A DNA stretch of 64,000 nucleotides, taken from assembly GCF_000189635.1 (NCBI RefSeq), contig NW_002476418.1, positions 372,001-436,000 of the forward strand. Reading direction: 5' to 3'. This document shows positions 37,676 to 51,600 of the stretch, piece after piece (the stretch's first letter is position 1; each line of letters starts with the position of its first letter). The translations under genes were made by a program, and so were the position numbers. The notes under the pieces were generated by a model. That model was not told where the DNA came from and searched no databases. It worked only from the letters and a program-made list of their open reading frames with translations. This DNA is from Tetrahymena thermophila SB210 (taxonomy: Eukaryota; Ciliophora; Oligohymenophorea; Hymenostomatida; Tetrahymenidae).

Positions 37676-40600
37676 TCAACAAATTTATAAATTACTTAAA
37701 TTCGCAAAATAAATGGATTATATATTTATTAATTTTCCATGATTTTTTTATTTACCTTTTTTATTATCGTTGGTTTCAACTTAAATGTTGAAAGTGTGGC
37801 AAAAACGTCTAAATGTTACATCGTCCAGTAAAACTTAGAATTTAACATTTCCATATGGATATTATTTAGTTTATTTATAATCATACATTTCATTTTCAAG
37901 TCTAGATATATTTGCATTGCTATATTAAGTAAAATATATATCTTAAATAAATTGTTAGTTAAGTAATCCAATTAAATTTACGCAAACAACCATTTATATC
38001 TCTCTTCATGAGTGTTGAGAGGATTAACTATTGTGTAGTATTTTTTATTCATCAAGTGGTTAACTTTCTATTCTAGGATTTAGGTAAGCTTCTTGATGTT
38101 TGTATTATATAAAGCAGAAACTGGTACAACTGGGAAATCGGATTTCAAAGCAGATTGGTAATCAACGTTTTCTTCTAAAAGATCCATCTTATTCCATACT
38201 TCAATCTAAAATTATAAAATAGCTTTAAAATTACAAATATTTTAAGTAGTAGTTACCATTTTGTTGGTGTAAAACTATTAATCAAATCCAAGCTATTTAA
38301 GAACTTTTAAAACAGTCTTCTTTTAGTCTTCAGTATGAGGATGAGAAATGTCTCTAACATGTAAAACTAAATCAGCATGTTCAACTTCCATCAAAGTAGA
38401 TTGGAAAGAATCGACTAAAAATAATCAAAACACATTAATATTTTACAGTTAATTTTTAATTTACCTAATTCGTGAGGTAAATCTGTGATAAAACCAATAG
38501 TATCAAGTATAATTGCCTATTATCCAGAAATTAGTTTAAACCTATTTTATAATTGTTAATAAATAAATTAATGAGTTAATTCTTTTTTAAATTCGACAAA
38601 AATCTTAAAAATTTATAGAAAATTACTTATATGAAAATATTTTTTTGAAAACAAAATAATATTTTTATAAATGAATTGCAAAATAGAAACAAAATTAAAA
38701 CTTTAATGAAGAAAAAAACAATAATTGAAATAAATATTTTTTAATTTTCAAAAAACTATTGCAAATTATATTAAAAAATTCAAATTTGTCTAAAGGAACA
38801 AAATAAAGAAAGATGATAAAAAGCTTTTATTTAAGAAAGTGAATCTGAAATTTAAAAGATTTATTATATTTCTTTACTTTCTGGAAGTAGTTGAAAGAGT
38901 TTAGAAAAGGTTGTCCTTGCTTTCTACAACATCTTTTTTAATTAAGGCATTCATCAATGCACTTTTACCTGCATTAGTGTACCCAATCTATATTCAGTGA
39001 ATTAGTTAATATATAGTATTCAATTTCAAATAAATTATTTTAAATCAATTATTTTTTCATAAAAAAATATTTACAAGAGCAATTGTGGGTACATTGTTGT
39101 ATTGCTTCTTTCTTTTTTCACGCAGGAAATTTTAATTCTCGAGCAAAGATATGAGTTCTTTTTTAAGTTTTGATAATTTGTCATTAACGAGACGTCTTTA
39201 AAGCTCGAGCTAAGTTTCACCTTCACCTTGAACTTTACCTTTAGCAGCTCTTGATTTAGCACTGACGACTTCTAAAGAAATTTCTTAAGCAGTCATTAAG
39301 TCGCCTTTAAAAATGTTATACATTGCATTAAAAGTGGTTCCTCCTTCTCTTTGAAGCTTTGTTTTCAAATAATTCAAAAAGCAAACTTCGATTTGGTGGC
39401 GAGCTATTTGAGTTTATGCTCTCTTTGCAAAGATCTAGAGAATCATTGTGAATCTATCGAATACTCTTATTTTTTTGCCACTGCTATTATCATAGTCCGA
39501 AGTTTAGATTGGTTCGTCACCTTCTGCCTCTGTGTCTGAGCTCATCATAGGATTCTTCTTAAAAAATACTTCGTCTTCTCTTCCGTTCACTATTCCAGTC
39601 CATAACCTTCACACGCCATTAAATAATAATCCATCATTTATATTTAAATATAAATTGAGTAAATATTAAGAAAATTAATAAAATGAATGAAAAAATTGTT
39701 TCAATGGATAATAAGAAAATTACATTACCTTTCCAAGTTTTTATGCTAAGTTGGGGTGAGTTCAGTATTAATAAATACACAGTCGATTGAGTTGTCTTTA
39801 ATATATATTCCAATATCCATAAGCTTTCCTTTTGTGAAAAATGATTTTCCTATTATCTTTTTCATCTTAATCAATGAACTCTTTGCTATTGACTCTCTTA
39901 GAATTTTGTTTCTCCACTCATGAAACATATCACCATCATCTTCTGTATCTGACTGATCATCTACTATTATACCATTTTTCTTTTAAAAGTAAAAACATAT
40001 TGAATTGCAAGTTCTATGACATTAAATAGTTAACAAATAAAACAACTAACAAACTAAATTTAATTATTTTTGTGTGAATATTCTGATATGATAAATAAGG
40101 TAGAGATAATCTCGTTATTAATCAAATAATAAAAGAGGTATGCTGCTTTAAATAAAATCTATCTTCTTTTAATAGTTTAAAATAATTTCTTACATAATAA
40201 GTTCCTTTGAAGTAATGAGTGTAAATATAATCCCCATCTTTTATATTTGTTTAATCAAAATACTACCATCCCTCATCTAATTTAGGACGGTTATCTTCTT
40301 TGGGGTTTTTTCTTTTTCTTTTATTTTTACTTTCATAATTTGCATCTTCGACATGTTCTATCTACTATTCTTCTTGTTCTTCCTCTTACAATTATATTAC
40401 TTTTTTGTCATACTCTTCCTTCCAGTAAGGTCCTTTTTAAACCTAAACAATTAATTGTAATAATTAGGCATAGTTTTTTCAACAAATTAATCATATACAT
40501 TCCAATCTAACGATTTAGCTAAACCCACAGCTTCTTCAGCTAAATATAATTCCATAAGAGGACCTTTGCTTTATATTATTAACAATTTTACTCTTATTTC

Positions 40601-40809
40601 ATGTTAGTATTGTATTACTTAGGAAAAAAAATAGGATGGAGAACCATGCAATTAGTTTCATATCCAATTTATTTCTACTATTATTTATCTTAACTTAAAT
40701 TTTGTTTCCTGAAGTCGAGCTACTCTTTTTCAGAATATCTGTAAACTTGCTTAAAAACGAACTATTATTTGAGGAATGTTGACCCTCTAAAGAGTAATGA
40801 TTTAATCAT
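37676..40809 (-). CDS. GTPBP6: GTPBP6/HflX-family GTPase, 701 aa
   Basis: Ten exons, 5' to 3' on the minus strand: 40809-40619, 40568-40499, 40442-40194, 39979-39729, 39606-39075, 38987-38878, 38541-38465, 38414-38257, 38205-37982, 37919-37676; exactly 702 codons. HflX N-domain signatures CVFINTELTPTQHKNLE and VFDRFTMILQIFAKRAQT are present, then GEGETQLELQRRL. The G motifs are G1 GYTNAGKS (433-440), G3 DTIG (481-484), G4 NKMD (551-554) and G5 SAL (576-578). The animal-type C-terminal domain is present. The basic N-terminus (MIKSLLFRGSTFLKQQFVFK) looks like a mitochondrial presequence. Family members bind ribosomes; GTPBP6 acts in mitochondrial ribosome recycling and assembly. An acidic K/E-rich insertion near residues 90-140 is unusual. 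The long minus-strand model joins without any frame conflict. Confidence 0.9.
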
Positions 40810-41425
40810 TAGAATAAATGCAAACTTTATTTTGAAGATTATTAGTTGTATCTTTAATCCAATGTTAATATTAATATAGAAATTCTAAAATTTTCTTGAA
40901 TTATTTATATCAATCAATTATTGCATATAAATTAACTTTTAAGCAAGCAAGTATTTGATTTATTCAACCTAATTTATTTCTATTTTTATCAAAATTTTGT
41001 TAAAAAAAAAACTAAATTCAAAATTTTCTTCAAATAAAAATGAATTTATAAACCAGCTTAAAACATTTCTTTTATCTTCAACATAAATTACATACAATAT
41101 GTTAATCAATCATCTAACAATATTAAAAACATTTATTTGGTCAAAATCTAAAATAATATTAACAGTAAGACTTATTATATTTTTATAATCGATATTAATT
41201 TACAAAGCTTTATCAATTTTTTTTGCATGTTTTTTATTTAAACAAATATCTTTTGGTAAATTTAGTACATTTATATAAATAAAATACATATATTTATTGG
41301 CTTACAGCTAAGAAAACTTATTTGGTTTCTTTGTTATGTTATATTTTCGTTATTTATTAATTTTTTATCATTCTATTTTACTCAATATTTGTTTAAATCT
41401 CATTAATATTTTTTTTAATTTAAAA
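40810..41425. other. Intergenic, no gene seen
   Basis: AT-rich spacer between two minus-strand genes; should hold the GTPBP6 promoter. Confidence 0.5.
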
Positions 41426-43008
41426 TCATTCATCCTTTGGTAAATATTACTGTTATTTAAAAAAAAGATATTAATTTATTTAATTAATAAAATATTATAA
41501 TTACATCTAGAGTATTGGGATCGTATCCTTCAGCAGCCATTTTTTATTTAACTGAAACAGCAGGAATTCCAACTTTAACCATTTTTATATATTTTTTCAT
41601 GTTTTCTTTACATATTTAAATAAATAAATTAAAATTAAATATTATTATCTCAATTAATTACCATCTAATTCTTCTACAGGTTATGCTGTTTCTTAGCCTT
41701 ATTCTGCTGCCTATGCATCGCTTTGAACTTATGCAGGAGCCATTGGGGGAGGTGGTATAGGAAGACCACCTGGGGCACTTATAGGAGGAGGTGGTAAAGA
41801 CATATTAGGTGGTGGAGGAGGAGGTAATGATGAACCACCTGGAACTCCTGGAAGACCTAAACTCAAGGGTGGTGGAGGAGGTGCATTTGCATTTACAACA
41901 ATACCAGGTAATGAAGGAGGTGGAGGAGGAGCATTATTGTTAACAAAAATACCTGGGGCAGTTGGAGCAGGAGGGATGTTCATTGGAGGTGGAGGAGGTA
42001 TATTCATCATCGGTGGAGGAGGAAAATTTAAAGGAGGTGGTGGAGGAGCACCAGAATTAACTACAATATTAGGTAGTGAAGGAGCTGGGGGAGCATTTGA
42101 GCTAACAACTATCCCAGGTAAACCTGGGGGAGGTGGAGGAGCATTTGGATTTACCACTATACCAGGTAAACCTGGGGGTGGTGGAGGAGCACTTGAATTT
42201 ACAAAAATTCCTGGAGCCAAAGGTGGTGCTGGAGGGGCATTACTGTTAACATATCCATTTTACTATTGTTATTATTACATATATTGCTGATCATACTACT
42301 ATTATTATTACTACTGCTACTACTATTATTACATTCCTTACTATTAATCAGGTTGGTTAGAAGAGTTAAAATATACAGTCAATTCTGGTTTTGGAATATC
42401 AGGTAACACATTGTAGAATTCAGGATTTACTGAATCTAGCTTTTTTTCTAACAAAAGTAGTTTTTGATCTATACCTTCAAGCAACTTTTCAATTGATAGC
42501 TAATCATTTTCAAGGCGGAATCCAACTCTATTATTGTTAATAAATTATATATTTTATAATGTCATTTAATAATTTCAACTATCATCAAAATAATTTATCT
42601 CAGCTTTAGCAGTTAAATGCTGAGCTTATAAATTTGCCTAATAATGCTCCAGAAAACAAATATTTCTTATGTTAATTCAAGTTATTTACCATTTAATCTT
42701 GTTAAGACTTGTATTGATTATTTATTTGTATATGTTTGTATAAGTAAATTGAGTTTATATTTAGTATGTATTAAGAAGAATATGATTTTTTTTTTAAGAA
42801 AATGAAAATTAACTTTTATTAAATGAAAATGAGAGATTTACCTATTTATAAAATCTACTGTATTGATTATAAACTCATTAACAACTCCTAAAGAGCATCT
42901 GATTGGAATACATTCTAATTAGGATAGATCTATACCTTATTATTCTTACTATTATTAAGCACCGTTTTGGTTACCATCCATAGGTGGATTCGATGCATAA
43001 TCGCTCAT
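41426..43008 (-). CDS. WASHC3: WASH complex subunit 3 (CCDC53) homologue with polyproline region, 413 aa
   Basis: Five exons on the minus strand: 43008-42842, 42665-42580, 42525-41662, 41605-41505, 41449-41426 (an 8-codon last exon); 414 codons. The N-terminus GIDLSQLECIPIRCSLGVVN..FI.NTVDFINR matches the start of CCDC53. A coiled coil (LSIEKLLEGIDQKLLLLEKK) follows, and the C-terminal segment KYIKMVKVGIPAVSVKQKM..EGYDP matches the family's end. Between them lies a glutamine run, then about 165 residues of repeats like LPGIVVN..APPPPP, which animal CCDC53 lacks as I recall it. The WASH complex activates Arp2/3 on endosomes, and polyproline could recruit profilin-actin; that is inference. Family assignment rests on remembered motifs. 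Confidence 0.85.
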
Positions 43009-43681
43009 TTAATATAAATCAAGTTTATGATAAAATGTGTAGAAGTATTCGCTCTTATTGCTTTGTTTGTTTCGTCCTTTTTTCCTTAAGCTTTATTTTC
43101 AAAATGAACTTTTTGAAGTCCAACTATAATCAATATTTAGTAAATTACTATTAAATATATTAACTATATAAAAGAAAATAGAAATCAGAAAATTTAATTA
43201 TAAAAAATAATAATTTAAGGATAAATCATTCATTTTAAGGCAAAAAGTATATCTTTCTCAAATCTTATAATCTCAAAAGAAATAAATATCATCAAAATGC
43301 ATAATTGTATGAAAACATATAAACAAACAAACATACAAAGCTACCTAACCTAATCCTAATCTTATTTTTTGTTTGAAGATATCAAATATTTCCATATGAA
43401 TAAAAGTTGATCAGGTATGAAAATATAAAAAAGAGTAATCTTTTCACTCAATAAATTTAGTTTGGAAATTTATTAAAATTCCTTGATTTTCAAGTTAAAT
43501 TTATTTTATTTTTGATATTTTTTAATTAATTTAAAATAATTAATGAAAAAGATAATAATTTAAATAATTAACTAAATATAATTAATTGTATTATAATAAA
43601 TTTGCATATTAAAAATATGTATAAAAGTTTATTATTTTTATACACTGTTTAAGCTAACCAAGAAGATAAGTAAGTATTTAT
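43009..43681. other. Intergenic, no gene seen
   Basis: AT-rich spacer between WASHC3 (5' side) and the K+ channel stop. Confidence 0.5.
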
Positions 43682-46600
43682 TCATTTTAATTAGCTGGTT
43701 TTAATAAATTATTCAATAACACTTTCTTTTTAGTTTGTTTATAATTTTAACTCTAAAGATTGCTAGAGGTGTTATGGAGATATTTCTAAATCTAGCTTTC
43801 TTTTATTCCTAGGTCTTCCTTTCTTAGTTAAATTATAGCTTGCAAGCTTTTTCCTTGGTTTTCTACTAATTTTAATAGATCTTTTTTAATAAATATTAAG
43901 ATTTTACTTAGACTTATAATTTTCCAATACTAAATTATAATTATTATGTGGTAGAAAACTTTAAAATAGCTTCATACTTTCGAATTAGGGAATCAGAAAT
44001 AGTGTTTCAAATTTATCATCTTCTTATATATTTTCATCACAATTGCTTTATTCATTTAATGATTCTTTATTTAATTTTTACTAGTAGTTTTGATTTTCCT
44101 CATTTTTAGTTTAGCTCATTAAAGAATTTAATTTCGTTTGTAATTTATTACCCTTTTTTGTTTTATTTGATTATGAAAAATTAGAAAATTGCCTTGACAT
44201 TAACATAGCCAAGCTTTGGAATTAATTATGAGTTTAATTTTAATTTCCAATAAAAGTTTATGATGGTTGCTGACCCTGGAAAACTCCATTTAAAGATTGT
44301 TACTATTGGTATTATAAACCTGGTTTATATTATTAAGAGCTACGTTTCGAGTATTATGAAAGTTCTTTTATTTAGCTATTAGAAATACTACTTGAACCTT
44401 AATGAGGATTCAACTCATTTAAAACTGAGAGTCTAGACTAATTTTTTTAATTTAAAGATGATGGTAAACTATTAATTGTTGTATTAATATTTTATTATCC
44501 CTAAATAACACTAAGAGAGTTTCTTTTTGGAGAAATTTATGGATTTTTAAGATTTAATAAATGGGGATTATTTGTCTAACTTTAAATAGCTTAATTCTGT
44601 TAATTTATTTGAGTTTGTTAATTATTTACATTTTTAAGGTGGAATTAAGGACTATTTTTATTTATTTAAACTTTTGGCAATTAGTTCATACTATTTTAGG
44701 GCTTACTTTTAATTAATTAATCTTCAAGGAGTGGAGATAAGCACATTGAGTATTATTAGTTTTATATATTTTAGTAAGAAAAAATTCTTTCTGTCTCTAC
44801 TGTTCCCACATATCCAGTTTAAATTTGCTAATTTGAAGGAATCTAAAATTCAGAAGTCACTTTATGTATCGGTAAACTTTGTTACATGTTCTATTATTAT
44901 TATTACATATATTGTGTTTTTTAAGAATCTTCGATATTCAAAGTTTGTGTTTATGTTTAAATGCTTAATTTTTTTTCATCACAAAATTCATGTTATTTTT
45001 TCTTGACAGTATTATTAGCATAGCTTTTTTGAATATCAGTTTTTGAATAAATTTGATCACCAACTACTTAATCTTACTGATTTATATTTGAATCTTTAAT
45101 TTCTTGAAAATCTGTGCTATCAATTATAGAGTCTTCTTAATCGTTGAATAGTGAAGTTAAAGATTTGGATTTCAGTTAGCCAAAAGAAGATTTATTAGGC
45201 AGCATATTCTATTTATTTTTATTATATTAGTCGTCATATTTATCAAATTCACTGTTTTTGTTATAATTCTTAAAATCAGAGGAAAACGCAAAGTTCAAAA
45301 TTTTATGTTATTTTTTTTTATTTTGCTATTTTTTAGAGGTTTTTGAACGATTAAATTTTGGCTACTGAGATTTTTTTTATTTGATTTATTCTTCTTATTG
45401 CGATTTATTGGAAATAAGTAACCCGTTTCTTCTTTTTATAGCATTTTACTAGCTACTTTAGTTTTCATCAAATAATCCAGAGTTTTCTATATCATCAATC
45501 ATATCTTGCATTACAGTTTCTTCTTCCTCTTCATCAATAAGATATACTATATCATTTTAGCTTTCACTGAAAATTAATTGTGGTGAACAGGTTATAAAAA
45601 CTTCATCGTCATCATATTCGAGTAGCTAGTAAAACTAGTTTTCTATTAAGTTAAATATAAAACCAAAATAAATTAAATAATAAAAAATACTCTATTAAAT
45701 ATCTTAGATTTATTCTTCTTCATCATAATTTTGGCTTTAGTAAGCATAGTCTTTTGGCAATCTGAGTCTAAAAAATCTGAGTTGATTGTGCATTTATTTA
45801 AAGTTTTTTAAATTTGATCTCTTTTTTTACTATCGGTCAAAGTCTTATCTTTTTTAAGGCTTCATAATATAACAATAAATAAATAAATAATTTAAAAATC
45901 AAAATAAATTGAAAAATTAATGAGTTACTATTTCACATATGTAACGTTTTAAAAGCAATTCTTTGTTTACTTCGTAATGCAGTAGTGGGCAATTTAATAT
46001 ACTATGAAATTTATTCTTGCAAGATTGACATTACTTTAACAATGCACATTCATTTTTAAAACGGATAGTGTGAACAAGCATACAATATTATTCATAATCT
46101 AATCTATAATTTTATAAGATGTTTTCAAACACTTCTTTTTATATATATGCAATTTGTGTAGTATTCTTTGAGATATACTCATATTTACATGGAGTATTAC
46201 CAATAAAACTTTCATTATCGAAAGTGTCTCCCTAATTTAATAAGATTACTTGTAAATTAATTAGACTTAAAAAAAATTATCTACTGTGGTTTATCATAAA
46301 ATAAATGCAGTGCATTTAAACTTTGTTAAATTTCAATTTATCGATATTTTTAGAATTAAAATTAAAAATTTGATATTTAAATGTTTTCTATTTTATGATA
46401 ACCTACAGTAAGTAAGTAAGTAACAAAAATTTAATTTCAATGATTTTTACCTGTTTTAAAATTGAAACTATGATTTATTTTTATTGTTAGCTATAGGAGT
46501 TTTGTTTAAGTTTTATGACTTGTTAGATTTCTCCAGATATAATGAAATATAAATTTTTAGAGGGTTTTCCTTGATTTAGAATACAATCTCCTGGCCCGTA

Positions 46601-48602
46601 AACTGCTTCGCTAAATTAGGATTAAATTTCTTACCTAATTTTTTCTGAGAAGTAGTTAGTAAAAAGTGGTATTTAGTTGATGACCTTGGCAAAAAACTCG
46701 AAATATACTTCGTCTCTAACACTTTTACTCATATTTTAAATGAGTTATTTTCCTTTTTAAGGATTATCATTCTAATTTCTATGTGAATATTCTAAGAATC
46801 TAATAACCTATTTTTTAAAACATTGCTTAATTAATTAATTAATTTTTAATATGAAATATAAATTATTTTACTTTATTTTAACTTTATTTGGAAATATTTC
46901 TCACCTTCATGTAAGTGAGTACTAAATTCTTGTTAGCTTTAAGCTCTTGAGTATGTGCCTATTTTTCTTTTACAATATTCCCTATTGTATTTATAGCGAA
47001 AGCAAATATTCCACAGCTAAAACACGTTTAAAAAATAACATAAACCCTTTCGTATTTATTTATGGGAACAACATCTCCAAAACCCACAGTGATCATTGCA
47101 ATAATTGCAAAATAAATTGAACTGATATAATTATCTATAAAAGGGGCTTGGTCTAATTGATTTTTAACTATCCAATTGTTGTCTTTGTCTGAATACAACC
47201 CAACAAAATGAAATCCACATCCACAAATATGAGCAACAAGTAAAATTTGATAAAGCAGCTGAAACAGTTAAAAATAAATTGGAAATTTTTGACTCAGCAT
47301 GAAATTTTCATCAATCTTTTTGTATTTATTTTTTAATAATTAAAGAAAATAATATTTGTTAAAGATTATTTTGTATTTTACTTTTTCAAATATTTCTTAC
47401 ATTTAGAATATTCTGACTAGAAAAATCAAAGCATAATATGACTAGCTTTGATTGGCATAAAGAGCACCTGCAGTTATGATGTCGAAAAATAAATAATTTT
47501 GAAAATAATGCTTATAGGCAGAGAGTCTGTCGACAACTGCTATTCCTTCGCTATAATATCCTTTATTCATTTTAAAGAAGATCTCACAAATGAAATATAT
47601 AGGAGGAATTTGTTCAAATATAAGTATAATATATTAATTGCTAATGTTGACATTAAAACAAACTTTTATTGGTAAGAAGAAAAACTGTCCTAAGATTAAA
47701 ATAAAAGACTAAATCTCTAGACTAACCACTACAAAGTGAGATGGATCTATAACAGGTATTTGATTGAATTTTCTCCAAATACTTTTGATTGACCTTTTGA
47801 GTCTATCTTTAAATCTAATATTTTTATTTATTTTAGCAAATTTTACTCCAAAAGACTTGTCATTTATTAACCCAAAATGGTATTCTTGAAGTGTGAATAT
47901 ATTTCTAAAAGAAATAAGCTTATGTAAAAGGAATTTGAATTTAATTATGAAGTATAAGATATTTAGATAGTTTTTAGAATACGCTTTTTGACTAATAACA
48001 TTTAACGTTTTGTCATTTTCTTCTGATTGCTCTTTGTAAATATTTTACTTTGTGGAAATTGATTCTTAAGATAATCTTTACATACCATAAAAAGGGTTAT
48101 CCTTTACATCTTCTAATTGCTATTTTTCTGTTTGTACTTCTCCTTCTTCTGAAATTTGGCTACTTTCTTTTAATAAAATTATAATCTTATAAACCCTTCT
48201 TTAAGCTTTAAGATTTTTATGTAATTAATAGACTTAATTATTGAATATAGAAAACATTTTACAAATAGAAGACTATGGGGTTTCTATGTCATCGTAATAT
48301 CTGAGATTTCTTTATTCTATCTTATCATAATTTATAATTTAATCAGCGTTTTATCTAGTACCGATGCCTAATTGTTTAAAAGTATTTCCTAATTCAAAGT
48401 TATCAGATTATTTTTACTAACAAAAAGAATAATTAAAGTGATCTTGAATTTTTTTAGTTTCCATTAAACTAGCTACGATAGCTTATTTCCTCTAATTTTA
48501 ACCATTTATAAGAGCTCTGTCAGTAATATCTGCAACCATACTTTCAATATTTCGAAAAGCAGAACTGCAATCGCAGTTAATTTATTCATAATCATTATCC
48601 AT
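43682..48602 (-). CDS. Cyclic-nucleotide-binding-domain K+ channel (EAG/HCN-like), 1495 aa
   Basis: Five exons on the minus strand: 48602-46905, 46807-46451, 46231-45929, 45859-45691, 45642-43682; 1496 codons. S1-S6 lie at about residues 285-545. The pore filter TVGFGD (505-510) marks K+ selectivity, followed by S6 CGIFAFAINTIGNI. A C-linker and cNMP-fold follow (YGPGDCILNQGKPSKNLYFI). S4 (about 387-401) has a single arginine instead of a charged ladder. The binding cassette lacks the usual R-S/T-A arginine, with NTTQIAY at the expected place, so voltage and ligand gating may be atypical. The roughly 650-residue last exon is a Q/N/S-rich tail ending in basic AT-hook-like motifs. The start is the first in-frame ATG after an upstream TGA; an additional 5' exon is possible. 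Confidence 0.87.
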
Positions 48603-51600
48603 TAAAGCTCTAGTAGCAAGTAAAGTTATATAAAAACTTTAAATGAAGCAATTTTAATACTGATTATCTACACTAAATCTATTCTAAAGTTACTACTTTT
48701 AAATGATATTTAAGTAGCTTAGTATTTTATAAATAAGCCTTATTTATTATAAAAATTATTTCTAAAATCAAAGCTCCTTTTTTATCTAAAAATATAGTAG
48801 AAGTTAGTTAGTTAAAAGCTGAATTCTTTTTCTTAAATAATTAATTAATTAATGCTTTTTTTTCCCTTTTACCTCAATTCATTTTATCATAAACTAATAA
48901 TTTATAGAAATGGAGAGTAAAAATATTTGAATAAAAAATGGAAACATTTTAATTATTTTCTTATTTCTAAATTAAAAGTTTAAATATAAACTATTTGAGA
49001 AGAGAGCTTTTCATTTTAATATGAATATTTGAATTTAAAAAATGTTTGTGTCTAAAATTAAAATAATTAATTAATTAATTGATCAATTAATTCAGAAGCG
49101 ATAAGCTACTTTTGCAATTTTTATTTTAAAAAGTTTACAGTTATTAATAATTAAAAGCAAATAAATGTATTAAATAATTTGTTAACTTTGAAATTTAAAA
49201 TTTTTAGATGAAATATAGAAAGCTAAAAAAAATAAACAAATTTTTATTAAATTAAATATAAATAATTAAAATAGAAATAATATAATTTTTTATTTTTAAA
49301 AAGAATAAATAAATAAATAGTATCTGAATATTTTTATTTATCTTTAAATTTTGTTTGAATAAAAAATCTTTAATTTAAATTAATAATAGTAATTATAATT
49401 TTTGGAGTTATTTAAAAAAAAATAATTTTATCTATCGAACTATAGCAAATTTATTAGGATTATCAATTGTGTATGTCTTATGTATAATAATGTAAACCAT
49501 TGTTAAAATAATTAGTAAAAAAATTCAAGGAATCTAGTGAAACTGATAAAATATTTTCTAATCTAAATAATAATAATGAAATTGGTATATAATCGTTGTT
49601 GCCGATTAGAAACCAAGAATACATAGATAGTATGGGGAAGTCAAATAATCATTAAGCAACAACTTTTTCTTAAAAAAAATAATTTTAACATTGATCTTAT
49701 ATTATCAAAATGAACTTTTTTTAAACATTTTAAATTTATGAGTAAATGAAAAAAAGTGAAGGTTTTGAATAATATATTAAATTTAACAACAATTTGTATT
49801 TAGAGATAAAGTTTTAAAACTAAATATTGAATAAAGAGCAAATAATAAATAAATATTTATTGAATTATGTTCAAATAATTATATCATAAATTCACTTTAT
49901 ATTTTTTTTATATTAGACTGTTTGTCTGAATAAAAAACATCTCAAATAAACTAATAATCATAATAATCAATCAATATTAGTATTTTTTAGAGGAAAGTGC
50001 AATAATCTTGAAAAATCATTTTTTAAAAAAAATAATTTTAGCTTTGAAATTAATTTTTCTAAATGAATTTATTTATTTTTAAACAGTTTACATAAATAAA
50101 AATAAATTAAAATATTAAATAAATAATTTATTAAATTGAATATTTAATATTTGTAGAAAATAAATATATTTTAGTGATAAAATTTAAAAAAATAAATATT
50201 GAATGAAAAGTAAGTAAAAAACAAACTAATAAATAAATTTTTATTTGATTTATATAAATAATTATTATTTTAGTAATAATAAGCTAATTTATAAAGGAGT
50301 GGAATCATTTTTAATTCTCAAAACTCTACATTTACTATTTGTTTTTATTTATCTTCAATTGTTTATTTCTATAAAAATATCTAAATTAAAACATGAAGTT
50401 TCTATTTTTATTGTTAATAAAAATATAGAAAAATAATTAGAAATAGGAAAGGATAATCACTTTACGGGCTTCAAATAAATAATAAGTGGAGATTTTGAAG
50501 AGTATAGAATTATGGACAATATTAATTTTTGGAGAAATTCTTAATAATCTCGAAACAACAATTTTTTCTTAACAAATTATTTTAACATAGATTTTATTTA
50601 ATCTAAATGAAAAAAACGCATTTATTTTATTTGTAAAAAAGTAAGAGTGAGATATTATCTTTTTTTAAATATATGTTAATAATAAAATAATTGATCTTCT
50701 CTTTGTAATTGTTTTTTTAGTTATTAAAATGAAAAAGCTAATTATTTAATTAATGCTGGATTCAGATATATTAGGATTTAAATTATTGGTTATGTAATTT
50801 CTCAGATAAGATAATTTAATTTTTAAGGAAAGATATATTATTTAAATAGATAAGCAATTTGGTAGTTTATTTTGATTGATTAATTTTTTATTTAAGTACT
50901 ACTTAAAAATATTTTATTTTAAATGGAAGATGCGTATTTAATTTAGTTAATTATATGTTTTATAGTTATGATCTATTAATAATTTTTGACTTGAGTCTTA
51001 ATGATATAGCAAGTAATAGCAATTTATTACGATTCATTATATTTAAATAAGTAATTTCTTAAGAAATTTCTCTTTAAAATAAGAAAAAAGTTCTAAATTG
51101 CCACAGTTCACAATTTTTTATACTGATTCAAAAAACAATTTATTTATTTATTCATTAAAATAAAAAATACTCATCTTTTTTATGTGGGAAGGCAATCATT
51201 ATTTTAGATCATATTATAATGTATTTTACAATTGCTCAAGGTGATTTTAATTTTATCCATATATTTATTTACAGAGTATCTTTACTATATTTTGGATAAA
51301 AGTACAAAGAAAAATTACAAAGGCTAATTGATATTTATTAACTTATGTGTTAAATATTCTATCTAATAAATTCTGTTGGCTTACAAGTCACATTAATTAT
51401 CAATAAATGAATAAATAATTATTGTTTCATATTTGTTTTATATGGTTTAAAAAATTACAATCGAGTTATTCTCTTGATAAAATTAATATCTTCTAAGCGC
51501 TATTTAAACTCTACTTCTTTATTTTAAAATAGAATTTACTATTTTTTGTAATCAAAAATGTAAGTCAAAAGATAAAAACTTCTGCTGATTTTCCAAAGAA

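Noticed and set aside
41937-42290. A glycine-rich open frame on the + strand
   Set aside because: It is the antisense of the WASHC3 polyproline repeats (CCN proline codons read as GGN); the minus strand carries the conserved family motifs.
43660-43740. A GTAAGT...TTTTTAG intron on the + strand
   Set aside because: It overlaps the end of the K+ channel, whose minus-strand frame is long and continuous; no + strand coding sequence flanks it.
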